A DNA stretch of 38,222 nucleotides from Lachnospiraceae bacterium UBA1759 (GTDB lineage: Bacteria > Bacillota > Clostridia > Lachnospirales > Lachnospiraceae): positions 34,384 through 72,605 of the forward strand of contig DCHF01000052.1 in NCBI GenBank assembly GCA_002315555.1, in the 5' to 3' direction. A program made the position numbers and the translations under genes. Positions 15,561-23,469 of this stretch are shown here, one piece after another. The notes beneath the pieces are model-generated. The model did no database searches, was not told the DNA's origin, and saw only the letters and a program-made list of their open reading frames with translations. Numbering within the stretch: the stretch's first letter is position 1; the number at the start of each line of letters is the position of its first letter.

Positions 15561-17279
15561 TCAGCCTTTCTCCTTTATCAACCTCACCGCTTCACGCGCA
15601 GCCGCACCGGCATCCTCGGTCCAGAGGTCTGCGCCGATCTCATCGCAGAATTCCTGCGAAGTCGGCGCACCGCCGATCATGATCTTGACACGGTCGCGAA
15701 TGCCACACTCCTCGGCGAGGGTCACGACATCGCGCATGTTGTTCATGGAGGTGGTGAGGAGCGACGAAAGCGCGATGATATCGCACTTTTTATCGATCGC
15801 GGTCTGTACGAAGGTCTCCGCGGACACATCGGTACCGAGATCCAGAACTTCGATTCCGGCGCCTTCCATCATGATGCGGACCAGATTTTTGCCGATATCG
15901 TGCATATCGCCCTGAACGGTGCCCAGACACGCCCGGCCTATGGTCTCGCTTCCGCCCGCCACCATGAAGGGCTTCAGATACTCCGTCGCCGCCGCCATGC
16001 AGCGCGCCGCCATCAGCATCTCCGGCACAAAGACCTTGCCTGCGGAGAAATCACTGCCGATCTTATTCATACCGTCCATCAAGCCGTCGGACAGGATGAC
16101 AGCCGGTGTGATTCCGGCGTTCACGGCCTGCTCGGTCAGCGTCAGCACTTTTTTCTTCTGACCCTTATAAAGCGCCGCGGAAAGATCGGACAGAAGGTCC
16201 GTGGACTCTTCCTGCGCCGCTCCGAAAAAAGCGCCGCCGTTCACCGCAGCCACACGGCGCGGCGTCATCGGCCGCACGAACCTGCGAATGTGCAGTGACT
16301 CGTTATACGCGCGGATCTCATCGCTGATGATGGGTTCCACGTGCGGATAAACGGACTTCGGAAGCCCGTACGTGATACACGGAATATAGTAGCCGCCGGG
16401 ACAGTTTGCCTCGCAGGTCGCACGTACATACGCGCGGATCTCTTCCTCGGTCGCATCCACGCGGTCGATGGCCGCACCGACACCGCCCATGAGTACCATC
16501 CGTCCGTTTAGATGCTCCTGCAGCGCCGGAATGTCATTCTCCGGCAGCGTTCCCTGCCAGACCTGGATCCCGATCTCCGCCATATCGTCTACGATCGGAA
16601 CCAGATAGGAATCCGCGTGATGAACGGCGATGACGCCGCGTTTCCGCACTTCGCCGTAAAACTTCCGGTACGGCTCCTTGAAGAATTCGCGCCACATTTC
16701 CGGCTTCATAAAGAGTGCATTTTTAGTACCCCAGTCGTCGTGGGAAAGAAGCGCGTCCGGTTTCAGCTTGTCCAGAAGCATCGTCACATACTGCAGACGA
16801 TACTGCAGAATATAATCGATCAGCTCATGCATCTCCTGCGGATGCTCGTACAGCGCGGTCAGCGTGTCTTCAAAGCCCATCAGGAAATGGCACTGTTCAA
16901 AAATACCGGTGCCCATGAAGACCGTGAAGAGACGGTCATCGCCTGCGGCTTTGCGCCCCACAATACGCGCGGTTTCCCAGTCCTCGTCCGCGAGGTGGGA
17001 GAGGTCGGGGGCTTTGACGTAATCCCGCCAATGGGTGATGTCTTTTAAGACCTTGAGCTCATCGGTCGTGACGGGCATGGCACCGGCGCTGCCTTCTTCC
17101 CAGGCAATGGTCGTGCCCCAGCGGTCCTTCACTGTCTCCCCGAGCTTACGGTTGCCGCGGAGATAAGCACTGATGGGTTCACCGAAAAAGCAGGAGAACG
17201 CCTCGTACTGTACAAGCGCGCGGTCCGGCTGGCCGTCCGGTTTTAATAATTCAAGAAGTAATTCCTTCGGTGTTTGCAT
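15561..17279 (-). CDS. uroporphyrinogen-decarboxylase-fold methyltransferase fused to a corrinoid protein (572 aa)
   Basis: Two modules that are usually separate proteins. Residues about 1-335 form a URO-D/MtaA/MtbA-type TIM barrel; candidate metal or substrate residues are His220-His221 with Asp223 (VHHADSY) and Cys301 (IPCITYG), though the classic MtbA His-x-Cys is not present. Residues about 358-572 form an MtaC/MetH-like B12 module: a four-helix cap (about 360-440) and a Rossmann domain with the base-off motif DMHDIG, where His460 is the lower cobalt ligand, followed by SSLLTT and GGAPTS. The protein probably carries a methyl group on its own cobamide and passes it between a substrate and a thiol or folate. 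AGGGAG precedes the ATG. It is divergent from a homocysteine methyltransferase gene. Confidence 0.9.
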   Translation of the reverse strand: MQTPKELLLELLKPDGQPDRALVQYEAFSCFFGEPISAYLRGNRKLGETVKDRWGTTIAWEEGSAGAMPVTTDELKVLKDITHWRDYVKAPDLSHLADEDWETARIVGRKAAGDDRLFTVFMGTGIFEQCHFLMGFEDTLTALYEHPQEMHELIDYILQYRLQYVTMLLDKLKPDALLSHDDWGTKNALFMKPEMWREFFKEPYRKFYGEVRKRGVIAVHHADSYLVPIVDDMAEIGIQVWQGTLPENDIPALQEHLNGRMVLMGGVGAAIDRVDATEEEIRAYVRATCEANCPGGYYIPCITYGLPKSVYPHVEPIISDEIRAYNESLHIRRFVRPMTPRRVAAVNGGAFFGAAQEESTDLLSDLSAALYKGQKKKVLTLTEQAVNAGITPAVILSDGLMDGMNKIGSDFSAGKVFVPEMLMAARCMAAATEYLKPFMVAGGSETIGRACLGTVQGDMHDIGKNLVRIMMEGAGIEVLDLGTDVSAETFVQTAIDKKCDIIALSSLLTTSMNNMRDVVTLAEECGIRDRVKIMIGGAPTSQEFCDEIGADLWTEDAGAAAREAVRLIKEKG

Positions 17280-17301
17280 AGAGACTCCCTTGCTTCCCGT
17301 C

Positions 17302-17331
17302 TTGACATGAGGACAGGGAATTCAGTAAAAT
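17302..17331 (+). promoter_or_regulatory. promoter for the homocysteine methyltransferase gene
   Basis: TTGACA (17302-17307), 18-base spacer, TAAAAT (17326-17331). Transcription would start near 17338, leaving a leader of about 130 bases that begins with the stem at 17342-17406. Confidence 0.75.
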
Positions 17332-17341
17332 GAGGTGTCGA

Positions 17342-17406
17342 TACATGGGACGCGGGAACGTTCACACGCGGTGGTGCAGATGTACCGGCATTCGCAGCCC
17401 CATGTA
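17342..17406. promoter_or_regulatory. inverted repeat bounded by two inward-facing promoters (candidate leader RNA or operator)
   Basis: TACATGGG (17342-17349) and CCCATGTA (17399-17406) are perfect complements 49 bases apart. The plus promoter (start near 17338) and the minus promoter (start near 17408) face each other, so each predicted transcript begins with this stem and the two leaders are complementary over its whole length. I could not match the interior to SAM, SAH, THF or cobalamin riboswitch cores. It could also be a protein-binding dyad. Confidence 0.5.
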
Positions 17407-17414
17407 CTACTGGT

Positions 17415-17443
17415 ATTATAAAGAAAAACAGGATGAGCGTCAA
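17415..17443 (-). promoter_or_regulatory. promoter for the corrinoid methyltransferase fusion gene
   Basis: On the minus strand: TTGACG (complement of 17438-17443), 17-base spacer, perfect TATAAT (complement of 17415-17420). The predicted leader is about 128 bases. Confidence 0.85.
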
Positions 17444-17469
17444 TCATCTCAATATAGAAGGAGAGTTAT

Positions 17470-18687
17470 ATGGAACTGATCTATCCCGTCATTTTAGACG
17501 GTGCCACAGGCACCGAGCTTCAGAAAAGAGGCTTCACCGGCGATATCAGCGCGGAGGAGTGGGTCCTTACGCATCCGGAAGTTATTCTGGAGATCCAGAA
17601 AAACTACGTCGATGCCGGAAGCAAGGTGATCTACGCATCCACGTTCGGCGCGACAAAGGATAAGCTGAAGGATTACGGATTTCAGGACCGCGCGGCGGAA
17701 GTGAACCGGAAGATGACGGAGTTCTCCAAAGAAGCATCGTCCGGAAGGGCGTATGTCGCGGGTGATCTGGGCCCCATCGGCAAGATGATGGCGCCGCTCG
17801 GACCGATGTCCTTTGACGATCTATACGAAAACTATCTGGAACAGGTCCAAACACTGACGGAAGCGGGGGTGGACCTTTTTGTGGCAGAGACCATGATGGA
17901 TGTTCCCACGGCACGTGCGGCGGTCCTTGCAGCCAAGGCCGTCAGCGACAAGCCGGTCTTCTGTACTTTCACCTGCGATGAAAACGGTCACCTTCTGACC
18001 GGAACCGATATCACCGCCGCGCTCCTGATCATGCAGGGCCTCGGCGTGGACGCGTTCGGCTTGAACTGCTCCGCCGGCCCCAGGGAAATGCTGGTCAACC
18101 TGACGGAACTCAGCAAGTACGCGGAGATTCCGCTCATTGCAAAGCCGAATGCGGGCCTTCCCCGCGTGGAGGACGGCAAGGCCTACTACGATCTGAGCCC
18201 GGAAGAGTTTGTTTCCTACGTCCCGGCGATGGCAGAGATCGGCGTCATGGTCTTTGGCGGCTGCTGCGGTACGGATCCGCGGTTCATCGCCGCACTGAAG
18301 GAAAACCTTCCGAAGGTCGCGATGCATCGTCCGGTCCGAAAGATCACGGATCAGCTTCCCGCGGCTACGGAGAAGGAGCTGTTCCTGCTCGCGCCGGACA
18401 CGAGCTCGGGCAAGGTGCTTTCCTGCACGGCGGATCTTGAGGACGACATCATGGAAGCGAATGAAGAGACTGATCCGGTCATGACCATCGCCCTGAACAG
18501 CGAGTCCGACCTCGCACTCTTCAAAACCACGCAGTATCTCATCAATAAACCTCTGTGCATCCGTACGGATGACGCAGAGGTCCTTGAAAAAGCGCTGTTC
18601 TATTATCAGGGACGTGCCCTGTATGAGGGTGCGGTCTCCGAAGAGAAGCTCGCGGAACTGAATAAAAAGTACGGTGTGATCTACTGA
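17470..18687 (+). CDS. stand-alone homocysteine S-methyltransferase domain protein (405 aa)
   Basis: Corresponds to the N-terminal zinc module of cobalamin-dependent methionine synthase: residues about 5-285 form the Hcy-binding TIM barrel with DGATGTELQKRG at the start and zinc cysteines Cys200 (LNCSAGP) and Cys265-Cys266 (GGCCGTDPR). The C-terminal part (about 310-405) contains KPLCIRTDDAEVLEKALFYY-like sequence that recalls the start of the MetH pterin barrel (a strand ending in Asp, then LE-AL and G-x-x-L), so it may be a shortened folate-domain remnant. AAGGAG lies seven bases before the ATG. Next to a corrinoid fusion protein it may take methyl groups from that protein to make methionine, which is inference. 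Confidence 0.88.
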   Translation: MELIYPVILDGATGTELQKRGFTGDISAEEWVLTHPEVILEIQKNYVDAGSKVIYASTFGATKDKLKDYGFQDRAAEVNRKMTEFSKEASSGRAYVAGDLGPIGKMMAPLGPMSFDDLYENYLEQVQTLTEAGVDLFVAETMMDVPTARAAVLAAKAVSDKPVFCTFTCDENGHLLTGTDITAALLIMQGLGVDAFGLNCSAGPREMLVNLTELSKYAEIPLIAKPNAGLPRVEDGKAYYDLSPEEFVSYVPAMAEIGVMVFGGCCGTDPRFIAALKENLPKVAMHRPVRKITDQLPAATEKELFLLAPDTSSGKVLSCTADLEDDIMEANEETDPVMTIALNSESDLALFKTTQYLINKPLCIRTDDAEVLEKALFYYQGRALYEGAVSEEKLAELNKKYGVIY

Positions 18688-18694
18688 TTTTGGC

Positions 18695-19441
18695 TTAGTA
18701 CACGGTCTTGGGACGGTAGAATTCAAAAATCATGGCATCATAATCCTTCTCACCGGAAGCGTCATGCGGCGTCCATGCAATCAGCAGGACGCCTTTTTTA
18801 CGCATTTTTTGCACGGAGGCGGGAACCGCGCCTTGCTTGTACGCGATGAAATCCGGCTTGTTCAGGATGCTGAACGCGCAGTTTGAAAGCAGGCGCGCGA
18901 TCGGTTTTTTCTGCGCCGGAAGGTAATCGTTGTATGTGGTCGCAAGCTGTCCGCGGACGATGTCCGGCGCGTTCTTCTTAAACCAGTTTACAATGAACGG
19001 ATTGAAGGATTCGATGCAGAACACGCCTTTATATTCGCGGAGGATCGCCAGGGTCTTCCCGCAGAGCTCATCATTGTGCGGACCGGTCTTTAATTCTACG
19101 ACCATCGGGCCGGCACCGTCATAGGCGGCCAGGACTTCGGTGAAGAGCGGAATGGTTTCCGCGGTACCGCAGAGGGACATCTTCTGAAGCTCCTCCAGCG
19201 TGAACGCGTCCACGCGGCCGTGAACACCGGTCACACGGTCCAGGGTGTCATCGTGAAAGACCACGACCTGTCCGTCTTTGGAAAGCTGAACATCAAGCTC
19301 CACACCGTAGCCGGCCTCCTTTGCTGCCAGAAATGCGGCGATCGAATTCTCCGGCACGGACTTATCCTCCGTATGCAGCCCGCGATGCGCGAAATTGTGA
19401 TGGAAAAAGAGGGCCTTCTGCTCCTCCGTAAGTCTTGCCAT
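18695..19441 (-). CDS. glycerophosphodiester phosphodiesterase, cytoplasmic type (248 aa)
   Basis: GDPD TIM barrel that cleaves glycerophosphodiesters to glycerol-3-phosphate and an alcohol. The catalytic set is visible: His19-Arg20 (AHRG), Glu31-Asn32 (PENS), Glu48 and Asp50 (VELDVQ), His63 (VFHDDTLDR) and Glu in MVVELKT. C-terminal strands KGVLLIAWTPHD complete the barrel. No signal peptide or membrane helix, so the substrate is taken up or internal. It is tail-to-tail with the homocysteine methyltransferase gene (7-base gap) with no terminator between. Confidence 0.93.
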   Translation of the reverse strand: MARLTEEQKALFFHHNFAHRGLHTEDKSVPENSIAAFLAAKEAGYGVELDVQLSKDGQVVVFHDDTLDRVTGVHGRVDAFTLEELQKMSLCGTAETIPLFTEVLAAYDGAGPMVVELKTGPHNDELCGKTLAILREYKGVFCIESFNPFIVNWFKKNAPDIVRGQLATTYNDYLPAQKKPIARLLSNCAFSILNKPDFIAYKQGAVPASVQKMRKKGVLLIAWTPHDASGEKDYDAMIFEFYRPKTVY

Positions 19442-19501
19442 AGCTACCTCCCGACAGACATTTTTAAATTTACTTGTATAAGATTATTTTTTATTGTAGT
19501 A

Positions 19502-19515
19502 TGTTGCTATCAACA
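19502..19515. promoter_or_regulatory. candidate operator upstream of the MFS transporter gene
   Basis: TGTTG-CTAT-CAACA is a perfect 5-bp dyad with a 4-base centre, 46 bases before the ATG at 19561 and close to AT-rich promoter-like sequence (19470-19500). No regulator is adjacent. Short, so it could be chance. Confidence 0.35.
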
Positions 19516-19560
19516 GTATAGCACCTCATGTGCAATACGCAACAGATTCGGAGGTTAATC

Positions 19561-20976
19561 ATGAAACTTAATTACAAGCGGACATTCCTGATCGGCTTTG
19601 CCTTCTTCGGCATCCTGCTTCTCTGGCAGGTCTACGATTCCTGGTGTCCCACATTCCTGACGGACATTTTTGCCCGCCGTATGTATCATATGTCTTCCGC
19701 GGAGCTGAAGGCCGGTGATGCGTCCAAGATCCTGAAGGTCCAGTGGCTCGTCGGTATCATCATGGCGTGCGATAACCTTGCCGCACTGATCCTGCTTCCG
19801 ATCTTCGGTAATCTGTCCGATAAAACGGAGACCCCCATCGGCAAACGTATGCCCTTCATTCTGGTCGGCACGTTCGTATCCGCTGTGGCGTTCCCGTTCA
19901 TTCCGCTGTTCTTCCATTACAACAATATCGTCGGTATGGTCATTATGATGGCGATCGTTCTGATGTTCATGATGATGTACAGAAACCCGGCGGTCTCCCT
20001 GATGCCTGATATCACCCCCAAGCCGCTCCGTGCAAAGGCAAACGGTATTATCAACATTATGGGCTATCTGGGCGGTGCGTTTGCGACCGTGCTCGGCATT
20101 TTCTTAAAGCTCAGCGATTATATCAACGTGGCCGATGAAGCCCGCAAGCTCTGGATCATTGAGATCCCTTTCATCATCGCGGCAATTTTGATGGTCATCT
20201 CCGCCATGGTCCTGTTCTTTACGATCAAGGAGAACAAGGTCAAGGAAGAGATGAAGGAGACGCTGGAAGCCGGTGAAAAGATGGCGGCCGTTGCCGACGC
20301 CGTGGACGATGACAAGCCCATGTCCAAGGCAAACCGCAATATGCTGCTCGCAATCCTCGGCGCGGAGTTTTTATGGTTCATGTCCGATAATGCCATCGGC
20401 ACATACATCGGCAACTATGTTATCTATTACCTGAATTCCGTATCCAGCTCGACTATGTACCTGGTCATCCTGGGCGGACTGGCATCCGTGGTCGGCTTCG
20501 GTACCGCAGGAACCATCGCCGATAAGATCGGCCGTAAGTGGACCATTTCCATCGGACTCGGCATCACCTTTGTAGCGCTCATCTTCATGTGCTTCGTTGT
20601 TCCGACCGGATCCGTTACCGGTGCGAATGGTGAGTATGCATTCCCGACCGCACTGTTTGCCGTCTGGGTCATCAAGGGCTACGGTATGGCGCTCGTCCAT
20701 AACTGTTCCTTCCCGATGGTCGTCGAGCTTTGCTCCTCCAAGAAGATCGGCAAGTTCACCGGTTATTATTATGCATCCAGCATGTCCGCGCAGACCGTGA
20801 CCCCGGTCCTTCTGGGCTTCCTGTTCAATCTGACCGGCATGTGGCGTGCACTGCCCGTATATTCCTGCATTCTGACCGCATTGTCCTTCGTGGTATTCAG
20901 CCTGCTCGTTAAGAACATCAAGGCAAAGAAGGTCGCGAATGCCAAGGGGCTGGAAGCGCTGGGCGATGAAGATTGA
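19561..20976 (+). CDS. MFS transporter of the SLC45/GPH sugar type (471 aa)
   Basis: Polytopic transporter with about twelve helices. The segment GNLSDKTETPIGKRMPFIL between helices 2 and 3 is the hallmark of SLC45-like and glycoside-pentoside-hexuronide symporters, which move mono- or disaccharides with a cation. A charged central loop (about 225-260) separates the halves, and a second motif-A copy, GTIADKIGRKWT, is in the C-half. I chose ATG 19561 because GGAGG is six bases upstream; the frame extends to a GTG at 19528 but without a ribosome site. The sugar cannot be named. Confidence 0.87.
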   Translation: MKLNYKRTFLIGFAFFGILLLWQVYDSWCPTFLTDIFARRMYHMSSAELKAGDASKILKVQWLVGIIMACDNLAALILLPIFGNLSDKTETPIGKRMPFILVGTFVSAVAFPFIPLFFHYNNIVGMVIMMAIVLMFMMMYRNPAVSLMPDITPKPLRAKANGIINIMGYLGGAFATVLGIFLKLSDYINVADEARKLWIIEIPFIIAAILMVISAMVLFFTIKENKVKEEMKETLEAGEKMAAVADAVDDDKPMSKANRNMLLAILGAEFLWFMSDNAIGTYIGNYVIYYLNSVSSSTMYLVILGGLASVVGFGTAGTIADKIGRKWTISIGLGITFVALIFMCFVVPTGSVTGANGEYAFPTALFAVWVIKGYGMALVHNCSFPMVVELCSSKKIGKFTGYYYASSMSAQTVTPVLLGFLFNLTGMWRALPVYSCILTALSFVVFSLLVKNIKAKKVANAKGLEALGDED

Positions 20977-21028
20977 TGACCGGGAGCGCACATATTGTGG
21001 CTGAGCCGGAAGGCGGCGCAATATATGC

Positions 21029-21057
21029 TTGCATGAACGGAAAGAATTCGTTATAAT
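21029..21057 (+). promoter_or_regulatory. sigma-A promoter for the membrane protein / DUF937 operon
   Basis: TTGCAT (21029-21034), 17-base spacer, perfect TATAAT (21052-21057). The leader of about 75 bases ends in AAAAAGGAG. Confidence 0.85.
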
Positions 21058-21139
21058 ACAAGGATAGAGCGGAGTTATGGCAAGAAAACTCCAAAAACAG
21101 AAAGAAAATCCCTCTTGGATTTAAAAAGGAGAGAAAGAA

Positions 21140-21955
21140 ATGGCAGAAGTAATCAAACGCGATCCCAAGAAGGCGGGCACTGCGGAAAAGGCTCCCGTTC
21201 AGAAGGTGAAGAAGGAAGCAGCGGAAGCTGTTGAAGAAGTAAAAGAAGAAAAAGCGGCTAAGACGGAAAAGCCCGTAAAGCCGGCTAAGAAGAAAGAAAA
21301 TGCGACCGGTCTCCGCATCGGTGCGGCAATCCTCTGGCTCTGCGCACTGGCTTGTGAAGTCGTTGCGATTCTTGTATATGTTGAGAAGCTGGAGCTTCCG
21401 CTTCCCTGGACTCCGCTGGTAAAGACGCTGGTATTCCTGGTACTTGACCTGGTATTCATCATCATCGGTTCCCAGCTTTGGAAGACCGCAAACCACAAGG
21501 ATCCGGTCTCCAAGAAGAACAAACTGAAATTCTGGCTCTGGAACAATATGGGTGTCATCGTATGTGCTCTGGCATTCATCCCGTTCATCATCATCGCTCT
21601 TACCGATAAGAACGCAGATCCGAAGACCAAGAAGATCGCGGCGATCGCAGCAGCTGTCATGTTAGTCATCGGCGGTCTGTGCAGCTATGACTGGAATCCG
21701 ATGTCCATCGAGCAGAAGACCGAAGCTGAATCCGTTCTGGAAGGCTATACGCTGTACTGGACCAGCGGCGGTTCCCGTTATCATCTGGACCAGGACTGTC
21801 AGGCACTTGTGAATTCTTCAGAACTCGTTGGCGGTACCATCGACGAAGCGATCAGCAGCTACGGCAAGGATTTCCTTTGCAAGTTCTGCATGAAAAAGCA
21901 TCTGGATGAGATCGACGGCCTTGAGAATCTTGTTAAAGGCGCAAACGTCGAGTAA
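21140..21955 (+). CDS. membrane protein with Lys/Ala/Glu-rich N-terminus and C-terminal Cys/His motif (271 aa)
   Basis: I do not recognise a named family for the whole protein. Residues 1-54 are a low-complexity charged segment rich in Lys, Glu, Ala and Pro. Four hydrophobic segments follow (about 58-81, 94-113, 134-155, 165-181). The C-terminal domain (about 203-255) has YWTSGGSRYHLDQDC, then GTIDEAIS, then LCKFC, with His215, Cys220, Cys247 and Cys250 arranged as in the Ada-like zinc-binding motif (YH-x4-C ... C-x2-C) found at the ends of many Firmicute proteins. Zinc binding is inferred. The DUF937 gene begins nine bases after the stop. Confidence 0.75.
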   Translation: MAEVIKRDPKKAGTAEKAPVQKVKKEAAEAVEEVKEEKAAKTEKPVKPAKKKENATGLRIGAAILWLCALACEVVAILVYVEKLELPLPWTPLVKTLVFLVLDLVFIIIGSQLWKTANHKDPVSKKNKLKFWLWNNMGVIVCALAFIPFIIIALTDKNADPKTKKIAAIAAAVMLVIGGLCSYDWNPMSIEQKTEAESVLEGYTLYWTSGGSRYHLDQDCQALVNSSELVGGTIDEAISSYGKDFLCKFCMKKHLDEIDGLENLVKGANVE

Positions 21956-21964
21956 GGAGGGAAC

Positions 21965-22414
21965 ATGGATACATCTTCCATCATTACAAAGGATCTGATC
22001 AAGCAGGTCGCAAAGGAAGCCGGCACCACGCAGAAGAATACGAAGTCTGTTCTGACCAGCCTTCTGCCGATGCTTCTTTCCGGCAACCAGAATGCCGCTT
22101 CTCAGACGGCACAGCAGTCCGGCGTAAACAATGACCTTACGGCTAAGATCATTCAGATCGCCCTGCCGCTGATCCTGAACGCACTGATGAATCAGAATCA
22201 GAGCTCCGGTTCCTCCGCGGCAACGGACCTGATCGGCCAGACCCTCACCGGATCCAATAATTCATCGAGCGATGCCTCTTCCGGTCTTCTCGGCTCTCTT
22301 TTGGGCGGAATGTTAGGCGGCGGAAGCAGCAGCGGTAACAGCGGAAACAGCAGTAACGGCATCATGTCCCTGCTTGGTTCCCTGATCAGCACCGATACCT
22401 CGAAGGATGACTGA
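21965..22414 (+). CDS. DUF937-family protein (149 aa)
   Basis: Cytoplasmic or loosely envelope-associated protein of unknown function. The N-terminal helical half (about 5-85) has two repeats of a V/T-rich helix followed by PMLLSG and PLILNALM, as in DUF937. The C-terminal half (about 78-140) is Ser/Gly/Asn-rich with GLLGSLLGGMLGGG and GIMSLLGSL segments. AGGAGGG precedes the ATG. Second gene of the two-gene operon with the Cys/His membrane protein. Confidence 0.8.
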   Translation: MDTSSIITKDLIKQVAKEAGTTQKNTKSVLTSLLPMLLSGNQNAASQTAQQSGVNNDLTAKIIQIALPLILNALMNQNQSSGSSAATDLIGQTLTGSNNSSSDASSGLLGSLLGGMLGGGSSSGNSGNSSNGIMSLLGSLISTDTSKDD

Positions 22415-22425
22415 TAACTTTATAA

Positions 22426-22454
22426 AAAAGCCCCGGCGGTCAGCCGGGGCTTTT
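22426..22454. terminator. Rho-independent terminator between convergent genes
   Basis: AAAAGCCCCGGC (22426-22437) and GCCGGGGCTTTT (22443-22454) form a 12-bp stem with a 5-base loop; symmetric A/T flanks allow function in both directions. Confidence 0.93.
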
Positions 22455-22457
22455 GTT

Positions 22458-22685
22458 TTATTCGTCAAAGGTGATATCCAGAATGTAGGAGCTTCCTTCC
22501 GGCACCTTTGCGGTGACCGTACCGGTCTTTGAAATGATGCGGTTATTCAGCGCGACATTCTCCGACATCGCAGCCGCGGGCTCCGCTGTATAGTAATAAG
22601 AGCGGGGCAGACGTCCCTCCGTGATCTCGACGACATCGCCGATCTCCAGTACATCGCGCTCCATCGTGAACTTTTCCGTGCGCAT
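22458..22685 (-). CDS. small conserved-looking protein of unknown function (75 aa)
   Basis: Product begins MRTEKFTMERDVLEIGDVVEI and looks like a small beta-rich domain: repeated V/I strands, a YYYTAEP segment and a SGTVTAKV-type strand (TGTVTAKVPEG). The pattern resembles small S1/KOW-like or SH3-like barrels but I cannot assign a family. No signal peptide. Supported by GGAGG eight bases before the ATG, a good terminator just downstream and the absence of a better overlapping frame. Confidence 0.7.
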   Translation of the reverse strand: MRTEKFTMERDVLEIGDVVEITEGRLPRSYYYTAEPAAAMSENVALNNRIISKTGTVTAKVPEGSSYILDITFDE

Positions 22686-22769
22686 TTTATACCTCCGGGT
22701 ATGTGATCTGATGTCCTTATTTTAGCCTCGAACAGCGGGAAGTTCAATAGAATACAGACAAAAAAACAC

Positions 22770-22798
22770 TTTAATTCTAAAAAGCTTTGTTATATACT
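22770..22798 (+). promoter_or_regulatory. probable promoter for apt
   Basis: TATACT (22793-22798) with a weak -35 TTTAAT (22770-22775) at a 17-base spacing. The leader is about 92 bases; I looked for a purine riboswitch core in it and did not find one. Confidence 0.45.
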
Positions 22799-22895
22799 GA
22801 TAAATGTGGTGTTGTCCGGACTCATCGGAACATCGGCAAAAACGCATAATGGATCTGCGCATTTTTATACCCGCGCAGTCAGGGGAGGCTTACAA

Positions 22896-23420
22896 ATGAA
22901 AAAAGTTGAAGATTACGTGATCACGATCCCGGATTTCCCGGAACCGGGTATTATGTTCAGAGATGTTACGAGTGTTCTTGTCAATCCGGACGGTCTGGAG
23001 CTTGCCATTGATGAGATGGAAAAACTGCTTGACGGTGTGGATTTTGACGCATTTGTCGGTCTGGAATCCCGTGGTTTCCTGTTCGGTATGCCGATGGCTT
23101 ACAACATGCATAAGCCGTTCGTACTGGTTCGTAAGAAAGGCAAGCTGCCGCGTGCGACCGTTGAGAAGAGCTATGATCTGGAATACGGCAGCGCGACCAT
23201 TGAAGTGCATAAGGATGACCTGAAGCCCGGCATGAAGGTCGTCATCGTCGATGACCTGATCGCAACCGGCGGTACGGTCAAGGCTGCTGCGGAGCTCGTG
23301 GAAGAGCTGGGCTGCGAAGTTGTCAAGATGATCTTCCTGATGGAACTCAAGGGCCTGAACGGAAGAGATAAGCTGCAGGGATACGATGTCGCAAGCGTAG
23401 TTGCATACGACGGTAAATAA
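22896..23420 (+). CDS. apt: adenine phosphoribosyltransferase (174 aa)
   Basis: Type I phosphoribosyltransferase making AMP from adenine and PRPP. The N-terminus YVITIPDFPEPGIMFRDVTSVL is diagnostic of Apt, as is the GLESRGFLFG loop (55-64). The PRPP-binding motif VVIVDDLIATGGT is at 115-127. I chose ATG 22896 (GGGGAGG ahead) rather than the in-frame GTG 30 codons upstream, because the protein then has the usual length of about 170. The NCS2 permease starts 49 bases later, giving an uptake-and-salvage pair. Confidence 0.96.
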   Translation: MKKVEDYVITIPDFPEPGIMFRDVTSVLVNPDGLELAIDEMEKLLDGVDFDAFVGLESRGFLFGMPMAYNMHKPFVLVRKKGKLPRATVEKSYDLEYGSATIEVHKDDLKPGMKVVIVDDLIATGGTVKAAAELVEELGCEVVKMIFLMELKGLNGRDKLQGYDVASVVAYDGK

Positions 23421-23469
23421 GTAAATAACGCGGCTGCGGCGTGAACAGCAGCAACGAAAAGGGGAAAAT

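Noticed and set aside
17280..17469. Known riboswitch (SAM, SAH, THF or cobalamin) between the divergent one-carbon genes
   Set aside because: Searched by eye on both strands for GCCACTG/AGTCAG, AGAGAGGTGG and other cores; none was found, so only an unassigned stem is reported.
21077..21124. 15-codon frame (MARKLQKQKENPSWI) in the leader of the membrane-protein operon
   Set aside because: GGAG lies only two bases from the ATG, too close for efficient initiation, and there is no hairpin pair suggesting attenuation. Kept as a curiosity only.
22799..22895. Purine riboswitch upstream of apt
   Set aside because: The conserved loop pair and TATA...GG core of the purine aptamer are not visible; only a weak hairpin around 22840-22870 is present.
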